Part shown: positions 19,403-30,721 of the stretch, piece after piece
How positions within the stretch are numbered: position 1 is the stretch's first letter
Layout of the letters: every line of letters begins with the position of its first letter
Assembly: GCA_963169045.1 (NCBI GenBank)
Contig: CAUJDF010000108.1
Span: 1-64,000, forward strand
From: Myxococcota bacterium
Lineage (GTDB): Bacteria > Myxococcota_A > Bradymonadia > UBA7976 > UBA1532
Reading direction: 5' to 3'
Length of the DNA: 64,000 nucleotides
Program-made: the position numbers and the translations under genes
The notes under the pieces: model-generated
What the model was told of the DNA's origin: nothing
Databases searched by the model: none
The model's input: only the letters and a program-made list of their open reading frames with translations

Positions 19403-20233
19403 TCAGTCTCCGCGCGGCAGAGCGTCGATCCAGCGGCCGAGGCGCTCCACGTCCGTCGCGAGCAGCGGCTGCTCGGGCGGCATGCCTTCGCCGCCGCCCA
19501 CCGGCCGATAGCTGTACGCGACCTTGCGGTACAGGTAGCTCGCCTGGCGGTCGCCCGGCGCGACGCGCAGCATCGGCGGCACCTCGGTGGAGACGACGCC
19601 GACCGTCACGTCCGCGAACGGGGCGGTGAGGTCGAGCAGCGCGTCCGGGGCGGGCGGGAAGTGGCACGGCGCGCAGCGCGCCTCGAGCAGCGCCTGGACC
19701 TCGTCGGTGGTGAACGGCGCGACGTCGGGGAGCGGGCAGGCGGCGTCGCCGAGGCAGAGCACGTCGTCGCAGTCGACCCGATCGTCGCCATTGTCGTCGC
19801 GGCCGTTGTCGCAGCGCTCCGGGGCGTCGAAGCAGCCGCCGTTGCCCCGGCAGTCCGGGTCCTCGCAGTCGGTGCGGCCGTCCCCGTCGCCGTCGAGGCC
19901 GTCGTAGCAGATGAACTCGTAGGGGACGTCGGCGGCGTCGGGCATCGGCGGCGGCCGGGCGTCGCGCGCCGACGCGTCGGGGCGCGCGGCGTCCGCGGAG
20001 AGGGCGTCGGACGGACCGGGGCGCGCGGCGTCGAGATCGCCCGGCGCCGCGTCGGGGCGGGCGGCGTCGCCAGGCGTGGCGTCGGGCGACGCGGCGTCGC
20101 CGGGGCGCGCGGCGTCGCCGGCGCCGGCGTCCGGGCGAGCGGCGTCGGGCGATCGCGCTCTGTCGCCCTCGAGCGGCGCCTCTTCGCAGGCGATCAGGGC
20201 GAGCGCGACGAGCAACGGGGGGGCGAAACGCAC
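19403..20233 (-). CDS. Lipoprotein with Asp/Ala/Pro tether, Asp-rich Cys motifs and a cytochrome c-like CxxCH
   Basis: VRFAPPLLVALALIACEEAPLEG lipobox; PDAARPDA repeats; ICYDGLDGDGDGRTDCEDPDCRG; EARCAPCHFPP. Confidence 0.8.
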   Translation of the reverse strand: MRFAPPLLVALALIACEEAPLEGDRARSPDAARPDAGAGDAARPGDAASPDATPGDAARPDAAPGDLDAARPGPSDALSADAARPDASARDARPPPMPDAADVPYEFICYDGLDGDGDGRTDCEDPDCRGNGGCFDAPERCDNGRDDNGDDRVDCDDVLCLGDAACPLPDVAPFTTDEVQALLEARCAPCHFPPAPDALLDLTAPFADVTVGVVSTEVPPMLRVAPGDRQASYLYRKVAYSYRPVGGGEGMPPEQPLLATDVERLGRWIDALPRGD

Positions 20234-20312
20234 CAGGCGACCTCCGGCGGCGACGTCCGCGCCGCCCAGGATGGCGTACACGAGGTGCGCGAGTCCGGGA
20301 AAGTCCGACGTG

Positions 20313-20807
20313 TCACGGCGTCCGGTGCGCCTCCACCCAGCGATCGCTCGTGTCGCGTGGCCGCGTGGTGGCAACCATCGCCCATCCCACGACCATCATC
20401 AGCACGCCCGATCCCACGAACAGCCAGTCCCAGACCGACAGACCGGCGCTCTCGACCACGTGGTGCACCTGGAGCAGGAAGTGATCGACGATGCCTTCGA
20501 CGAAGTTGAACAGACCCCAGCCCGCCACCATGGCGCCGACGAGCGCCCGCCCGAGCCACGGCACTTCGGGCCGGCGCGCGGCGCGCCAGAGCAGCCAGAG
20601 CCCGACGGCGGTCGTGATCCACGTGAACGCGTGGAACAAGCCGTCCCAGAACATGTTGATCTCGAGGCCGACGAGACTGTCCCGCGGGCGCACCGCCGAG
20701 AGCATGGAGTGCAGCTGCAGGACCTGGTGGAAGATGATGCCGTCGATGAAGCCGCCCATGCCGACGCCAAGCAACAGACCGGCGGAGATCAGTGGCCGCA
20801 GAGTCAT
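20313..20807 (-). CDS. DUF2243 family membrane protein
   Basis: LLGVGMGGFIDGIIFHQVLQLHSMLSA...GWGLFNFVEGIVDHFLLQVHHV. Confidence 0.92.
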   Translation of the reverse strand: MTLRPLISAGLLLGVGMGGFIDGIIFHQVLQLHSMLSAVRPRDSLVGLEINMFWDGLFHAFTWITTAVGLWLLWRAARRPEVPWLGRALVGAMVAGWGLFNFVEGIVDHFLLQVHHVVESAGLSVWDWLFVGSGVLMMVVGWAMVATTRPRDTSDRWVEAHRTP

Positions 20808-20992
20808 TTCGGCCTCCCGAAGTGGATGAAGGCGACGATGCACGCCACCAGGGTGAAGGGTAGAGTGACGGCGAGCAGGGTGAGGGCGACGTCGCCGCCG
20901 AGGATGCCGGCGCGCACCTCGCGGCCGGTGCCCGTGTCGCAGACGGGGCAGGCGAGGACCGGCACGAGCGCGAGCCAGGGGACCACCGGCAT
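20804..20992 (-). CDS. Small membrane protein with CxxC motif
   Basis: MPVVPWLALVPVLACPVCDTGTGREVRAGILGGDVALTLLAVTLPFTLVACIVAFIHFGRPK; 4-bp overlap with DUF2243 gene. Confidence 0.7.
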   Translation of the reverse strand: MPVVPWLALVPVLACPVCDTGTGREVRAGILGGDVALTLLAVTLPFTLVACIVAFIHFGRPK

Positions 20993-21076
20993 GCGCACCT
21001 CCTGAGAGGCCGATGCTCGGCGGGGGCCTTCGGGCGCCCGTGACGGGCGCTGCCCATTGCGGTTACGCTCCCGGTC

Positions 21077-22203
21077 GTGCGCACACCCCTCCTCATCGCC
21101 GCCGCCGCGCCCCTGGCCGCCGCCCCCGCGCTGGCCGAGCCCGTGGTCTTCGTCGCGCCGGGCTACCTGCACTCGATCACGTGGGGCGAAGCGGGCGGCA
21201 GCGGCCCCGGCTTCGAGCTGACGGTGCCCTTCTACCCGAACTCGAAGGACTTCTTCGGCGTGTCCCCGCTGGTGCAGGCCCGCTTCTACGACGACGACCC
21301 ACGCTGGACGTTCGGCGCGCAGGCGTTCCTGACCGTCTTCGGCCTCGAGGCGGGCTGGTCGCGGTTCCGCGACCGGGAGGGCGCGCACGAGGGCCTCCAC
21401 CTCGGGCCGTTCTTCAGCGTGTCCTTCCTCTCGGTCGCCGGCCGGTTCACGGTGCCGATTCGCGGCGACGCCGGAGAGGCGGGGGTGTCGATCGCGGTGA
21501 AGCTCCCCATCCCGGTCGCGGGCGACTTCGACTTCAGCTTCGGGCATGGGCGTCCGCTGCGCCGCGACGGTCGGGTGGTGCGGGCGCCGCTGTTCGCGAG
21601 CGGGCGGCCGCGGGCGCCGGGGCGATCGCGCGCGCCTGGCTCGACGACGCCTTCGCCGAGCACGCGTCGGTCGCCACGTTCGAGAAGCTGGCGCGAGACC
21701 TGGCCGCGCACGGCGCGCCCGACGCGCTCGTCGGGGAGGCGCGGCAGGCGGCGCGCGACGAGGCGGATCACGCCCGGCGCTGCTTCGCGGTCGCCGGCGC
21801 GCTGCTCGGATGCCGGCTCGGCGCCCCGCCCGTGCCGGTGCCCGACGGGCCGCCGCCCCCGCTCGACGTCCTCGCCGTCGAGGGGCAGCGCGAGGGCGTG
21901 CTCGGCGAGGGCCTCGCCGCCGCGATCGTGCGTCGCGCCGCTGGGCGTGCGCGCGAGCCGGTGGCCGGGCACCTGCGGGCCATCGCGCGCGACGAGGCGG
22001 AGCACGCCCGCTTCGCCGCGCGCGTGGTCGCCTGGGCGGAGGGCGCGGGGGGCGAGCGCGTCCGCCGGGCCGTGGCCGCCGTCCGCCCGCCCGCGTTCGC
22101 ACCGCGCCCGGAGCCCGCAGGGGCGCTCGCGGTCGCCTGGGGTCGGGCCGGCGCCGACGTCCAGGCCGACGCGCGGGCCGAGGTCGCCGTCAGACGAGCT
22201 TGA
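21077..22203 (+). pseudogene. Apparently frameshifted gene: barrel-like domain followed by ferritin-like di-iron domain
   Basis: Frame from 21077: MRTPLLIAAAAPLAAAPALAEPVVFVAPGYLHS...FDFSFGHGRPLRRDGRVVRAPLF. Ferritin-like AWLDDAFAEHASVATFEKLARDL..DEADHARR..DEAEHARF continues in the frame ending at 22203, with no start codon nearby. Confidence 0.6.
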
Positions 22204-23782
22204 TGGCCCCGAGCTTCGTGGCGTGGTGCAGGAAGCGCCGGATGACGCGGCGCCGCTCGGGCAGGCTGTCGTGGTGCGCCATCCCGGCGCGGCGCATCCA
22301 CTGCTGCAACTCCGGCTGATTCGCGTCGGCGTACATCGCGCGCTCGAACGCATCGACCGGCACCGCCACCGGCTCCACCGGCACCGGGACCGGCCGCTCG
22401 ACGCCGCGGGCGTAGCGCACGTCGAGCGCCTCGGCCAGGTCGCCGGCCAGCCGCGAGCGCTCGTTGACGTGGTCGAGGCCGAACACGTTGCTGATGAGCG
22501 AGGGCACCGACGAATGGTCGAACACGGTGCTCGAGACGAAGCCGCGCTTCGCCAGCGGCCCGATGACGAGCCCCGGCACGCGGAAGCCGAGCTGGTCGAA
22601 GCCCTGGTCGGCGCGTGTCTCGCCTTGCGCCTTCGGCGGCGGCACGTGATCGAAGAAGCCGCCGTGCTCGTCGTAGAAGATGACGAGCAGGCAGCGGTTC
22701 CACTGCGGCGACTGCCGCAACGCCTCGTACACGCTCCCGAGGAACGCCTCGCCCATCCGCACGTCGGCGGGCGGGTGGTTGTCGTTCACGAAGAACGCCG
22801 GCTCGAGGATGCTCACGTTGGGCAGCGTGCCGGCCGCGGCGTCCTCGAAGAACTTGTCGGACTTGACCGCGCGCTTCTCGCGCAGCGAGTTGATGGTCAG
22901 CGTGAAGTACAGGTTCGTGTAGTACGTGCGGTAGCTGAGGCCGGCGGCGGCCAGGAGCGGGTAGGGCGTGGGCTCGTTGATGAGCGCGTTGTTGTGCCAG
23001 ATGCCACCCGACGACGCGCAGTGGCTGTAGTAGCGATTGGGCCACGTCGAGGTGAGCAGCGAGGCATGCCATCGCTGGCACAGCGTGAACTGGTCGGCGA
23101 GGGCATAGTGCACCGGCAGCGTGTCGCGGGTGTAGTAGCCCATGACCCACGGCAGCTTGCGTTGCTCCTCCTGCGACAGGCGCTCGGCCCACTCGCGTAC
23201 GAACCCGTCGTTGGCGCCCTCGTTCCACTGGCGCAGGCAGGCGCTGCGGCCGTGCGGTACGTCGGGGTCGATGACGACCGCCTCCGGGGGCAGCAGCCCC
23301 GTCGGCACCGGACTGCCCTCGCGGTCGGGGTTGAGCATGTCGGCGGTGAGGCCGTCGACATCCTCGCGGCCCTCGAGCAGGCGCAGCGACCCGAACATGT
23401 GATCGAAGGACCGGTTCTCCAACTGAACGATGACGAGGGTGTCGATGTAGTCGAAGGGGTGCGTGCCATCGCCGCGCACCGGCGACAGATCGGGCGGTGG
23501 CGGCGCGGCGTCGGGGTCGGGCGCGGCGTCGGGCGCGGCGTCGGGATCGAGCGCGGCATCGGGGGCCGCGTCCGGCGCCGAGTCGACCTCGCCGGCGACC
23601 GCGTCCGGATCCGGGCGCTGCTGCGCGGGCGAAGCGTCGGGCTGGTAGTCGGCGGCGCGCGCGGCGTCGTCCTCTTCGGAGGCGCAGGCGGCCAGGTAGC
23701 GGGCGAGCGCCACGCCGCCGGCGGTGCGCCCAAGACGCGCGAGGAGCTCGCGCCGGCTCGGCTTCTTCTCGTCGTTGCTCAC
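22190..23782 (-). CDS. Tat-exported phospholipase C / acid phosphatase-like phosphoesterase lipoprotein
   Basis: [74 protein letters not shown] start. Confidence 0.92.
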   Translation of the reverse strand: MSNDEKKPSRRELLARLGRTAGGVALARYLAACASEEDDAARAADYQPDASPAQQRPDPDAVAGEVDSAPDAAPDAALDPDAAPDAAPDPDAAPPPPDLSPVRGDGTHPFDYIDTLVIVQLENRSFDHMFGSLRLLEGREDVDGLTADMLNPDREGSPVPTGLLPPEAVVIDPDVPHGRSACLRQWNEGANDGFVREWAERLSQEEQRKLPWVMGYYTRDTLPVHYALADQFTLCQRWHASLLTSTWPNRYYSHCASSGGIWHNNALINEPTPYPLLAAAGLSYRTYYTNLYFTLTINSLREKRAVKSDKFFEDAAAGTLPNVSILEPAFFVNDNHPPADVRMGEAFLGSVYEALRQSPQWNRCLLVIFYDEHGGFFDHVPPPKAQGETRADQGFDQLGFRVPGLVIGPLAKRGFVSSTVFDHSSVPSLISNVFGLDHVNERSRLAGDLAEALDVRYARGVERPVPVPVEPVAVPVDAFERAMYADANQPELQQWMRRAGMAHHDSLPERRRVIRRFLHHATKLGAIKLV

Positions 23783-25383
23783 AGGAAGAGTGGCTCCCGG
23801 TAGCGTCCGAAGACCGTTTCGAGGGCTCCGCAGATCTCGCCCACCGTCAATCCCTCCCGCACGGCGTCGTGGATGAGGCCCACCAGGTTCGCATCGCCGC
23901 GGGCGCCGTCGACGAGCGCCACGCGATGGCGCTCGAGGACGCCCGCCGCCCGCTTCTCGCGGAAGGCGCGCACGCGCTCGATCTGGGCGCGCTCGAGGGC
24001 CGGGTCGATGCGCAGCACCTCGACCGGCTCCGACTCGGCGCTCTGGTACTTGTTCACGCCGACCACGATCTGCTCCCCGCGTTCGACCTGGAGCTGATAG
24101 CGGTAGGCGGCGTCCTGGATCTCTCGCTGCACGTAGCCCTGCTCGATGGCGGCCACCATGCCGCCGAGGCGATCGATCTGCGCGATGTAGTCGACCGCCT
24201 TTCTCTCGAGCTCGTCGGTCAGCCACTCGATGGCATGACTGCCGGCGAAGGGATCGATGAAGTCGGCGACGCCGCTCTCGTGGGCGATCACCTGCTGCGT
24301 GCGCAGGGCGGTGCGCGCCGACGCGTCGGTGGGCAGGCCCAGCGCCTCGTCCTTCGAGTTCGTGTGCAGGCTCTGGGTGCCGCCGAGCACCGCCGCCAGC
24401 GCCTGGATGGCCACGCGCACGATGTTGTTCTCGATCTGCTGCGCCGTGAGGGTGCTGCCGCCCGTCTGGGTGTGAAAGCGCAGCATGCACGAACGATCGT
24501 CGCGGGCGCCGAAGCGGTCGCGCATGAGCCGCGCCCAGAGCCGGCGCGCGGCGCGGAACTTGGCGATCTCCTCGAGGAACTGGTTGTGGCAGTTGAAGAA
24601 GAAGCTGAGGCGCTGCGCGAACGCGTCGAGCTCGAGCCCCGCCTTCAGCGCCGCCTCGACATAGGCGATGCCATCGGCCAGCGTGAACGCCAGCTCCTGG
24701 GCCGCGGTGCTGCCCGCCTCGCGAATGTGATAGCCGCTGATGCTGATCGTGTTCCACTGCGGGGCGTGCCGGCCGCACCACGCGAACGTGTCGGTGATGA
24801 GGCGCATCGACGGCCGCGGCGGGAACACATACGTGCCGCGCGCCACGTACTCCTTCAGGATGTCGTTCTGGATCGTCCCGCGCAGCTGCGGCGAGGCGAC
24901 GCCCTGCCGCTCGGCGACGGCCACGTACATCGCCAGGAGCACGCTGGCCGGCGCGTTGATGGTCATCGACGTCGACACCTGGTCGAGCGGGATGGCATCG
25001 AAGAGCACCGCCATGTCCTCGACGGAGTCGATGGCCACGCCCACCTTGCCCACCTCGCCGACACAGCGCGGATCGTCGCTGTCCATGCCCATCTGGGTGG
25101 GCAGGTCGAAGGCGACGCTCAGGCCGGTGGTGCCCTGCGCAAGCAGGTAGCGGTAGCGGCGGTTGGACTCCTCGGCGGTGCCGAAGCCGGCATACTGCCG
25201 CATCGTCCAGAGGCGGCCGCGGTACATCGTGCGCTGCACGCCGCGGGTGAACGGGAACTCGCCGGGCGCGCCGAGGTCGCCGGCCTCGTCGAAGTCCTTT
25301 GGCCGCCGGGGGAGCGGCGGCACCTCGATCCCGCTCGACGTCTCGAAGCGCGCCTGACGCTCCTTGGTGCGACCCTCGCTCAT
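23779..25383 (-). CDS. Acyl-CoA (methylmalonyl/isobutyryl-type) mutase large subunit, catalytic domain only
   Basis: [45 protein letters not shown]; no C-terminal B12-binding domain in the 534 aa. Confidence 0.93.
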   Translation of the reverse strand: MSEGRTKERQARFETSSGIEVPPLPRRPKDFDEAGDLGAPGEFPFTRGVQRTMYRGRLWTMRQYAGFGTAEESNRRYRYLLAQGTTGLSVAFDLPTQMGMDSDDPRCVGEVGKVGVAIDSVEDMAVLFDAIPLDQVSTSMTINAPASVLLAMYVAVAERQGVASPQLRGTIQNDILKEYVARGTYVFPPRPSMRLITDTFAWCGRHAPQWNTISISGYHIREAGSTAAQELAFTLADGIAYVEAALKAGLELDAFAQRLSFFFNCHNQFLEEIAKFRAARRLWARLMRDRFGARDDRSCMLRFHTQTGGSTLTAQQIENNIVRVAIQALAAVLGGTQSLHTNSKDEALGLPTDASARTALRTQQVIAHESGVADFIDPFAGSHAIEWLTDELERKAVDYIAQIDRLGGMVAAIEQGYVQREIQDAAYRYQLQVERGEQIVVGVNKYQSAESEPVEVLRIDPALERAQIERVRAFREKRAAGVLERHRVALVDGARGDANLVGLIHDAVREGLTVGEICGALETVFGRYREPLFL

Positions 25384-25901
25384 GCCTTGGCCTCCGCCTC
25401 GATCACCACCAGCTCGGCGTTGCTCTCGACGCGGTCGCCGGCGGCGACCCGCACCGCGCTGACGACGCCGGCGCCGGCGGCGCGCAGCTCGTTCTCCATC
25501 TTCATCGCCTCGACGACGACGAGTCCACGCCCGGCCTCGACGAGCTCGCCCGGCTTCACCAGCACGGCCACGATCTTGCCGGGCATCGGCGAGCGCACGA
25601 CCTGGGCGCCGTCGGCCGCGAAGCCGCCGGCATCGCGCGCCCGCAGGCGGCGCTGGCGCTCGTCCAGCAGGCGCAGCACCGCGTCGTGTCCGTCCGCGTG
25701 CACGTGCTGCCCTTCGCCACGGGCCGCGACGAGCGCGAAGACGCTGCGGCCGCCGGCGATCAGGTGCACGCGCCCCGGCTTCGACTCGGCTTCGACCTCG
25801 AAGGGCGTCCCGCCGTCGATCGTCAGGCGGTAGCGGCCCGCGCCGTTCGGCTCGATGTCGACGTCGACGAGCCTGCCGCCCATCTCGACCGTGTAGCGCA
25901 T
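25380..25901 (-). CDS. Biotin carboxyl carrier (biotinyl-domain) protein
   Basis: [40 protein letters not shown]. Confidence 0.93.
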   Translation of the reverse strand: MRYTVEMGGRLVDVDIEPNGAGRYRLTIDGGTPFEVEAESKPGRVHLIAGGRSVFALVAARGEGQHVHADGHDAVLRLLDERQRRLRARDAGGFAADGAQVVRSPMPGKIVAVLVKPGELVEAGRGLVVVEAMKMENELRAAGAGVVSAVRVAAGDRVESNAELVVIEAEAKA

Positions 25902-25904
25902 CGA

Positions 25905-27398
<1,494 letters not shown>

Positions 27399-27473
27399 CG
27401 GCCTCCCACAGCGTGATGCGCCGGGGAGGCTAGCAGATCGGCGGGCTTCGGGGGGAGGTGTTGGCGAGGCCGG

Positions 27474-30212
27474 TCAGCGGACGAGGACGCAGAGGCCGTC
27501 GACGCAGACGGCGTTCGGCGGGCAGGCGCGCTCGTCGTCGCACTGTCCGCCGACGAGGCCGCCGCACACGCCGTTCACGCACGCGGTGCCATCCGGGCAG
27601 TCCCCGTCGGCGCCGCACATCACCGGTCCCTCGCGGCGCGGCATGCACTGGTCGACCTCCATGCACTGGTCGCAGACCTCGTTGCCGCGCTCGTCGATGA
27701 AGCACCCGCAGGCGCCGCCCTGGCCGATGTCGCACGCCGGATGCGCCTCGCAGCGATCGAGATCGAGGCCCCAGCAGGCGTCGGGATCCGCCGACCAGCA
27801 GCCCGCGTCGCCCTCGAGCCGCAGGCAGCCCTGGACGTCGTCGCAGCGATCCGGCGGGAGCTGGTCGCAGGCGAACTGGACCGGCACGCAGAAGAGCTGC
27901 ACCTGGCACTCGCCCTCGTCGGGGGGCGGCGCGATGAGGCACTCGGCGCCCTCCGGGCACGCCGGCCCGCCGCCGCCGAAGCAGATCTCCTCCTCGCGGG
28001 GGAAGCACCGCTCGTCGGCGGCGCAGACGTCGGGCGGCAGCCCGTTGCAGTGCTCGTGGATGTTCACGCAGAGGCGCGCGGGCTCGCAGACCGGGCAGTC
28101 GGGCTGGTCCGCGGCGCACGGCAGGCACGGCGGGACGGGGCCGTCGACGACCACGCACTCCGCGTTCTGCTCGCAGCGGTCGGCGTCGAGCTCGTGGCAC
28201 TGGAGCGGGAACCAGCTCGGCACGCACTGGCCGAGGACCGGCGCCGGCGGGGCCGGGAAGGGAACGCCGGGCGCATCGCAGTCGCAGTCCGGCGAGCCGT
28301 CCGCGCAGGCGCAGCCGCCGCCCTCGCCCGCCGCGCCGCCGGCGCCACCGCCGCCGGGGAAGCCGCCGCCGTCGCCGTCCTGGAAGGCCATCCAGCGGCA
28401 GTCCTCGCGGCCGCCGCACTGCGCCTGGTCGAGGACCTCGCAGCCCCCGTTGCCGCCGTCGCCGACGCAGCGCAGCTCGACCCGGCAGATGCACGGCTCG
28501 GGAGCGCCGCCGCCCTCGGGCGGATCGGCGTCGGGCGGGGGCGCGGGGCGGCGGCCGTCGGGCGCGGGCATGTCGCCATTGCAGAAGCAGTCCTCGAACT
28601 CCTCGAGATGGCAGCCGCGGACGTTGCCGCACTGCTCCGGCGCCAGGTTCTCGCAGAGGCCGCCGCCGATCGTCACGCAGGCGAAGCACTGGTCGCACGG
28701 CGCGGGCCGGATGGGCTGCGCGCAGGCGCAGTTCGGGTCGTCCGGCGCGCAGCCGCAGTCGTCGGGGAACGGGGCGCCGCCACCGTCGCACGCACAGTTG
28801 GGGATCTGCTCCCAGCCGCAGCCGGGGGTGTTGAAGCAGGTGCCGGCGTCGCCGATCTGCTCGCAGAGGCCGGGGCCGCCGGCGGGCACGCAGACCTGCT
28901 CCACCTGGCAGGGTGGCGGCGCGATGATGATGCGATCGGCGTCGGGCGCCTCGCCGTCGCGCCCATCGGCGCCCATGCCGCCGTCCTCGCAGATCTCGCG
29001 CTCCTGGACGCGGCAGCGACCGTCGCGGGCGCACTCGTTGATGCCGCGGGCGCCGCAGTTGGCCGGGTCGTCGTTCACGCAGACGCCCTGGGGCGGATCG
29101 CAGGGCGCGGGCTCGGCGCAGACGCAGTCCTCGCCGGGCGCGCAATCGCAGGGCGGGGGCGGCTCGCAGCCGGGGACGTCGCCGCCGTTCGCGCCTTCGA
29201 GGTGGCAGCCGGGGGTGGCCTCGCAGGCCTCCGGCGGCACGAGGCCGCAGTCGATCATCCGCGGCTGGCAGCCGAGGAAGCCGCCGCCGCAGTCGCACGG
29301 CGGGACGGGATCGCCGCCGCAGTTGTTCGGGTCCTCGCAGGGGGGCGCCGGGCGGGCGTCGGCGCCGCCGCACCCGCAGTCCTCGTTCCCGTCGTTGTAG
29401 ATCGGCTCGCAGTCGGCGCGCGCCTGGCAGGCGCCCTCGTCGAGGGTGTCGCAGCGGCCGGCGGGGCGCTCCATGCACGTCTCGCCGTTCCACGCGCAGT
29501 CGTTGCGCAGCGCGCAAGCGTTCATCTCGAGCTGCTCGCAGGCGAGCTGCGACTGGTCGACCTCGCAGGCGCGACCGTTCCAGCGGCAGTCCTGGCGGGC
29601 GTTGCAGGCGCCCTCGGCGAGGCGGTCGCAGGTGGGGAGCTGCTCGTCTTCGCGGCAGCCCTGCGGCGTCCACACGCAGCCCTCGGCGGCAACGCACGTC
29701 GCCTCGTCGGGCTTGTCGCAGCGGCCCGGCTGGATCTCCGCCTCCTCGTGGCAGGCATCGTCGTACCAATGACAGCCCGCGCCCTCGCAGGCGGCCTGGG
29801 CGCCGTGGTCCTCGCACTCGGGCACCGGCTGGCCGCAGGCCTCGCCGTCCCAGGCGCAGTCGTCGCGGCGGTCGCATCGACCCTCGTCGAGCTGGCTGCA
29901 GGCGACGCCGTTCAGATCGCGACACTCGACGAAGTCGCCGAAGACGTCGTTCAGCGGCGCGCAGTCCTCGCGGCCGGCGCAGGCCTGGGCGTTCAGCGAC
30001 GGACAGGGGCCGTCGACCGAGCCGCCGCCGCCGCCGCCGCCGCCGGCCCCGCCGTCGCCGCCGGCCCCGCCGCCGCCGTCGCCGCCGGCTCCGCCGCCGC
30101 CGCCGAGGCCGCCGCCGGCGCCCCCCTTGCCGTCCTCCCCCGAGGACTCCACATCGCAGGCCGCGAGCGCGAGACAGATCAGCGCCAGAGGCCCAATGCG
30201 TCGAAGTTGCAT
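27474..30212 (-). CDS. Large Cys-rich repeat lipoprotein
   Basis: MQLRRIGPLALICLALAACDVESS lipobox; Gly-rich GGAGG tether; about 15 modules such as CDRLAEGACNARQDCRWNGRAC. Confidence 0.88.
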   Translation of the reverse strand: MQLRRIGPLALICLALAACDVESSGEDGKGGAGGGLGGGGGAGGDGGGGAGGDGGAGGGGGGGGSVDGPCPSLNAQACAGREDCAPLNDVFGDFVECRDLNGVACSQLDEGRCDRRDDCAWDGEACGQPVPECEDHGAQAACEGAGCHWYDDACHEEAEIQPGRCDKPDEATCVAAEGCVWTPQGCREDEQLPTCDRLAEGACNARQDCRWNGRACEVDQSQLACEQLEMNACALRNDCAWNGETCMERPAGRCDTLDEGACQARADCEPIYNDGNEDCGCGGADARPAPPCEDPNNCGGDPVPPCDCGGGFLGCQPRMIDCGLVPPEACEATPGCHLEGANGGDVPGCEPPPPCDCAPGEDCVCAEPAPCDPPQGVCVNDDPANCGARGINECARDGRCRVQEREICEDGGMGADGRDGEAPDADRIIIAPPPCQVEQVCVPAGGPGLCEQIGDAGTCFNTPGCGWEQIPNCACDGGGAPFPDDCGCAPDDPNCACAQPIRPAPCDQCFACVTIGGGLCENLAPEQCGNVRGCHLEEFEDCFCNGDMPAPDGRRPAPPPDADPPEGGGAPEPCICRVELRCVGDGGNGGCEVLDQAQCGGREDCRWMAFQDGDGGGFPGGGGAGGAAGEGGGCACADGSPDCDCDAPGVPFPAPPAPVLGQCVPSWFPLQCHELDADRCEQNAECVVVDGPVPPCLPCAADQPDCPVCEPARLCVNIHEHCNGLPPDVCAADERCFPREEEICFGGGGPACPEGAECLIAPPPDEGECQVQLFCVPVQFACDQLPPDRCDDVQGCLRLEGDAGCWSADPDACWGLDLDRCEAHPACDIGQGGACGCFIDERGNEVCDQCMEVDQCMPRREGPVMCGADGDCPDGTACVNGVCGGLVGGQCDDERACPPNAVCVDGLCVLVR

Positions 30213-30408
30213 GTGTCCACTCCCCACCGTCGGCGTTGAGACGGTCTTCCGAGGCGCCGCCTCGTGCAAATCTGATGCCGCCGCCGTGCGCCGCCCGCGT
30301 CGCAGGCGCCTCGGGCGGCGGTCGTGAGTTTTCTGAGTGCGTCGCCCTCAACTTTCCGCGATGGAGGGCGACGTCTGCAACCGCCGTCTCGGGGAGACGG
30401 CGCGGCGA

Positions 30409-30672
30409 TCAGCGGGTGAGGGGCTCGCGCGACCGGATGGCGTCCTCGACGCAGCGGTCGATGCACGCGCGGGTCGTCCGCTGCAGCTCGTCGGCGCTCG
30501 GCCGGCCGTCGGGGATGCCCGTCTTCAGGCAGCGCTCTCCGCAGAAGCGCTCCATGGAGCGCCGCTCGCCGACGGTCACGACCTCGGGCGTGAGGATCTT
30601 GCGATAGACGACCGCGCCGACCATCAGGGCGCTGACGATCGCCATCAATCCGAGGAGGAGGCGGAGGGACAT
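30409..30672 (-). CDS. Small membrane-anchored Cys-containing protein
   Basis: MSLRLLLGLMAIVSALMVGAVVYRKI...FCGERCLKTG...ACIDRCVEDAI. Confidence 0.7.
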   Translation of the reverse strand: MSLRLLLGLMAIVSALMVGAVVYRKILTPEVVTVGERRSMERFCGERCLKTGIPDGRPSADELQRTTRACIDRCVEDAIRSREPLTR

Positions 30673-30721
30673 GGCGCGGGCATGATGGCGTCAGCGCCCG
30701 CGTCGGGCAAGGGCCGCCCGC

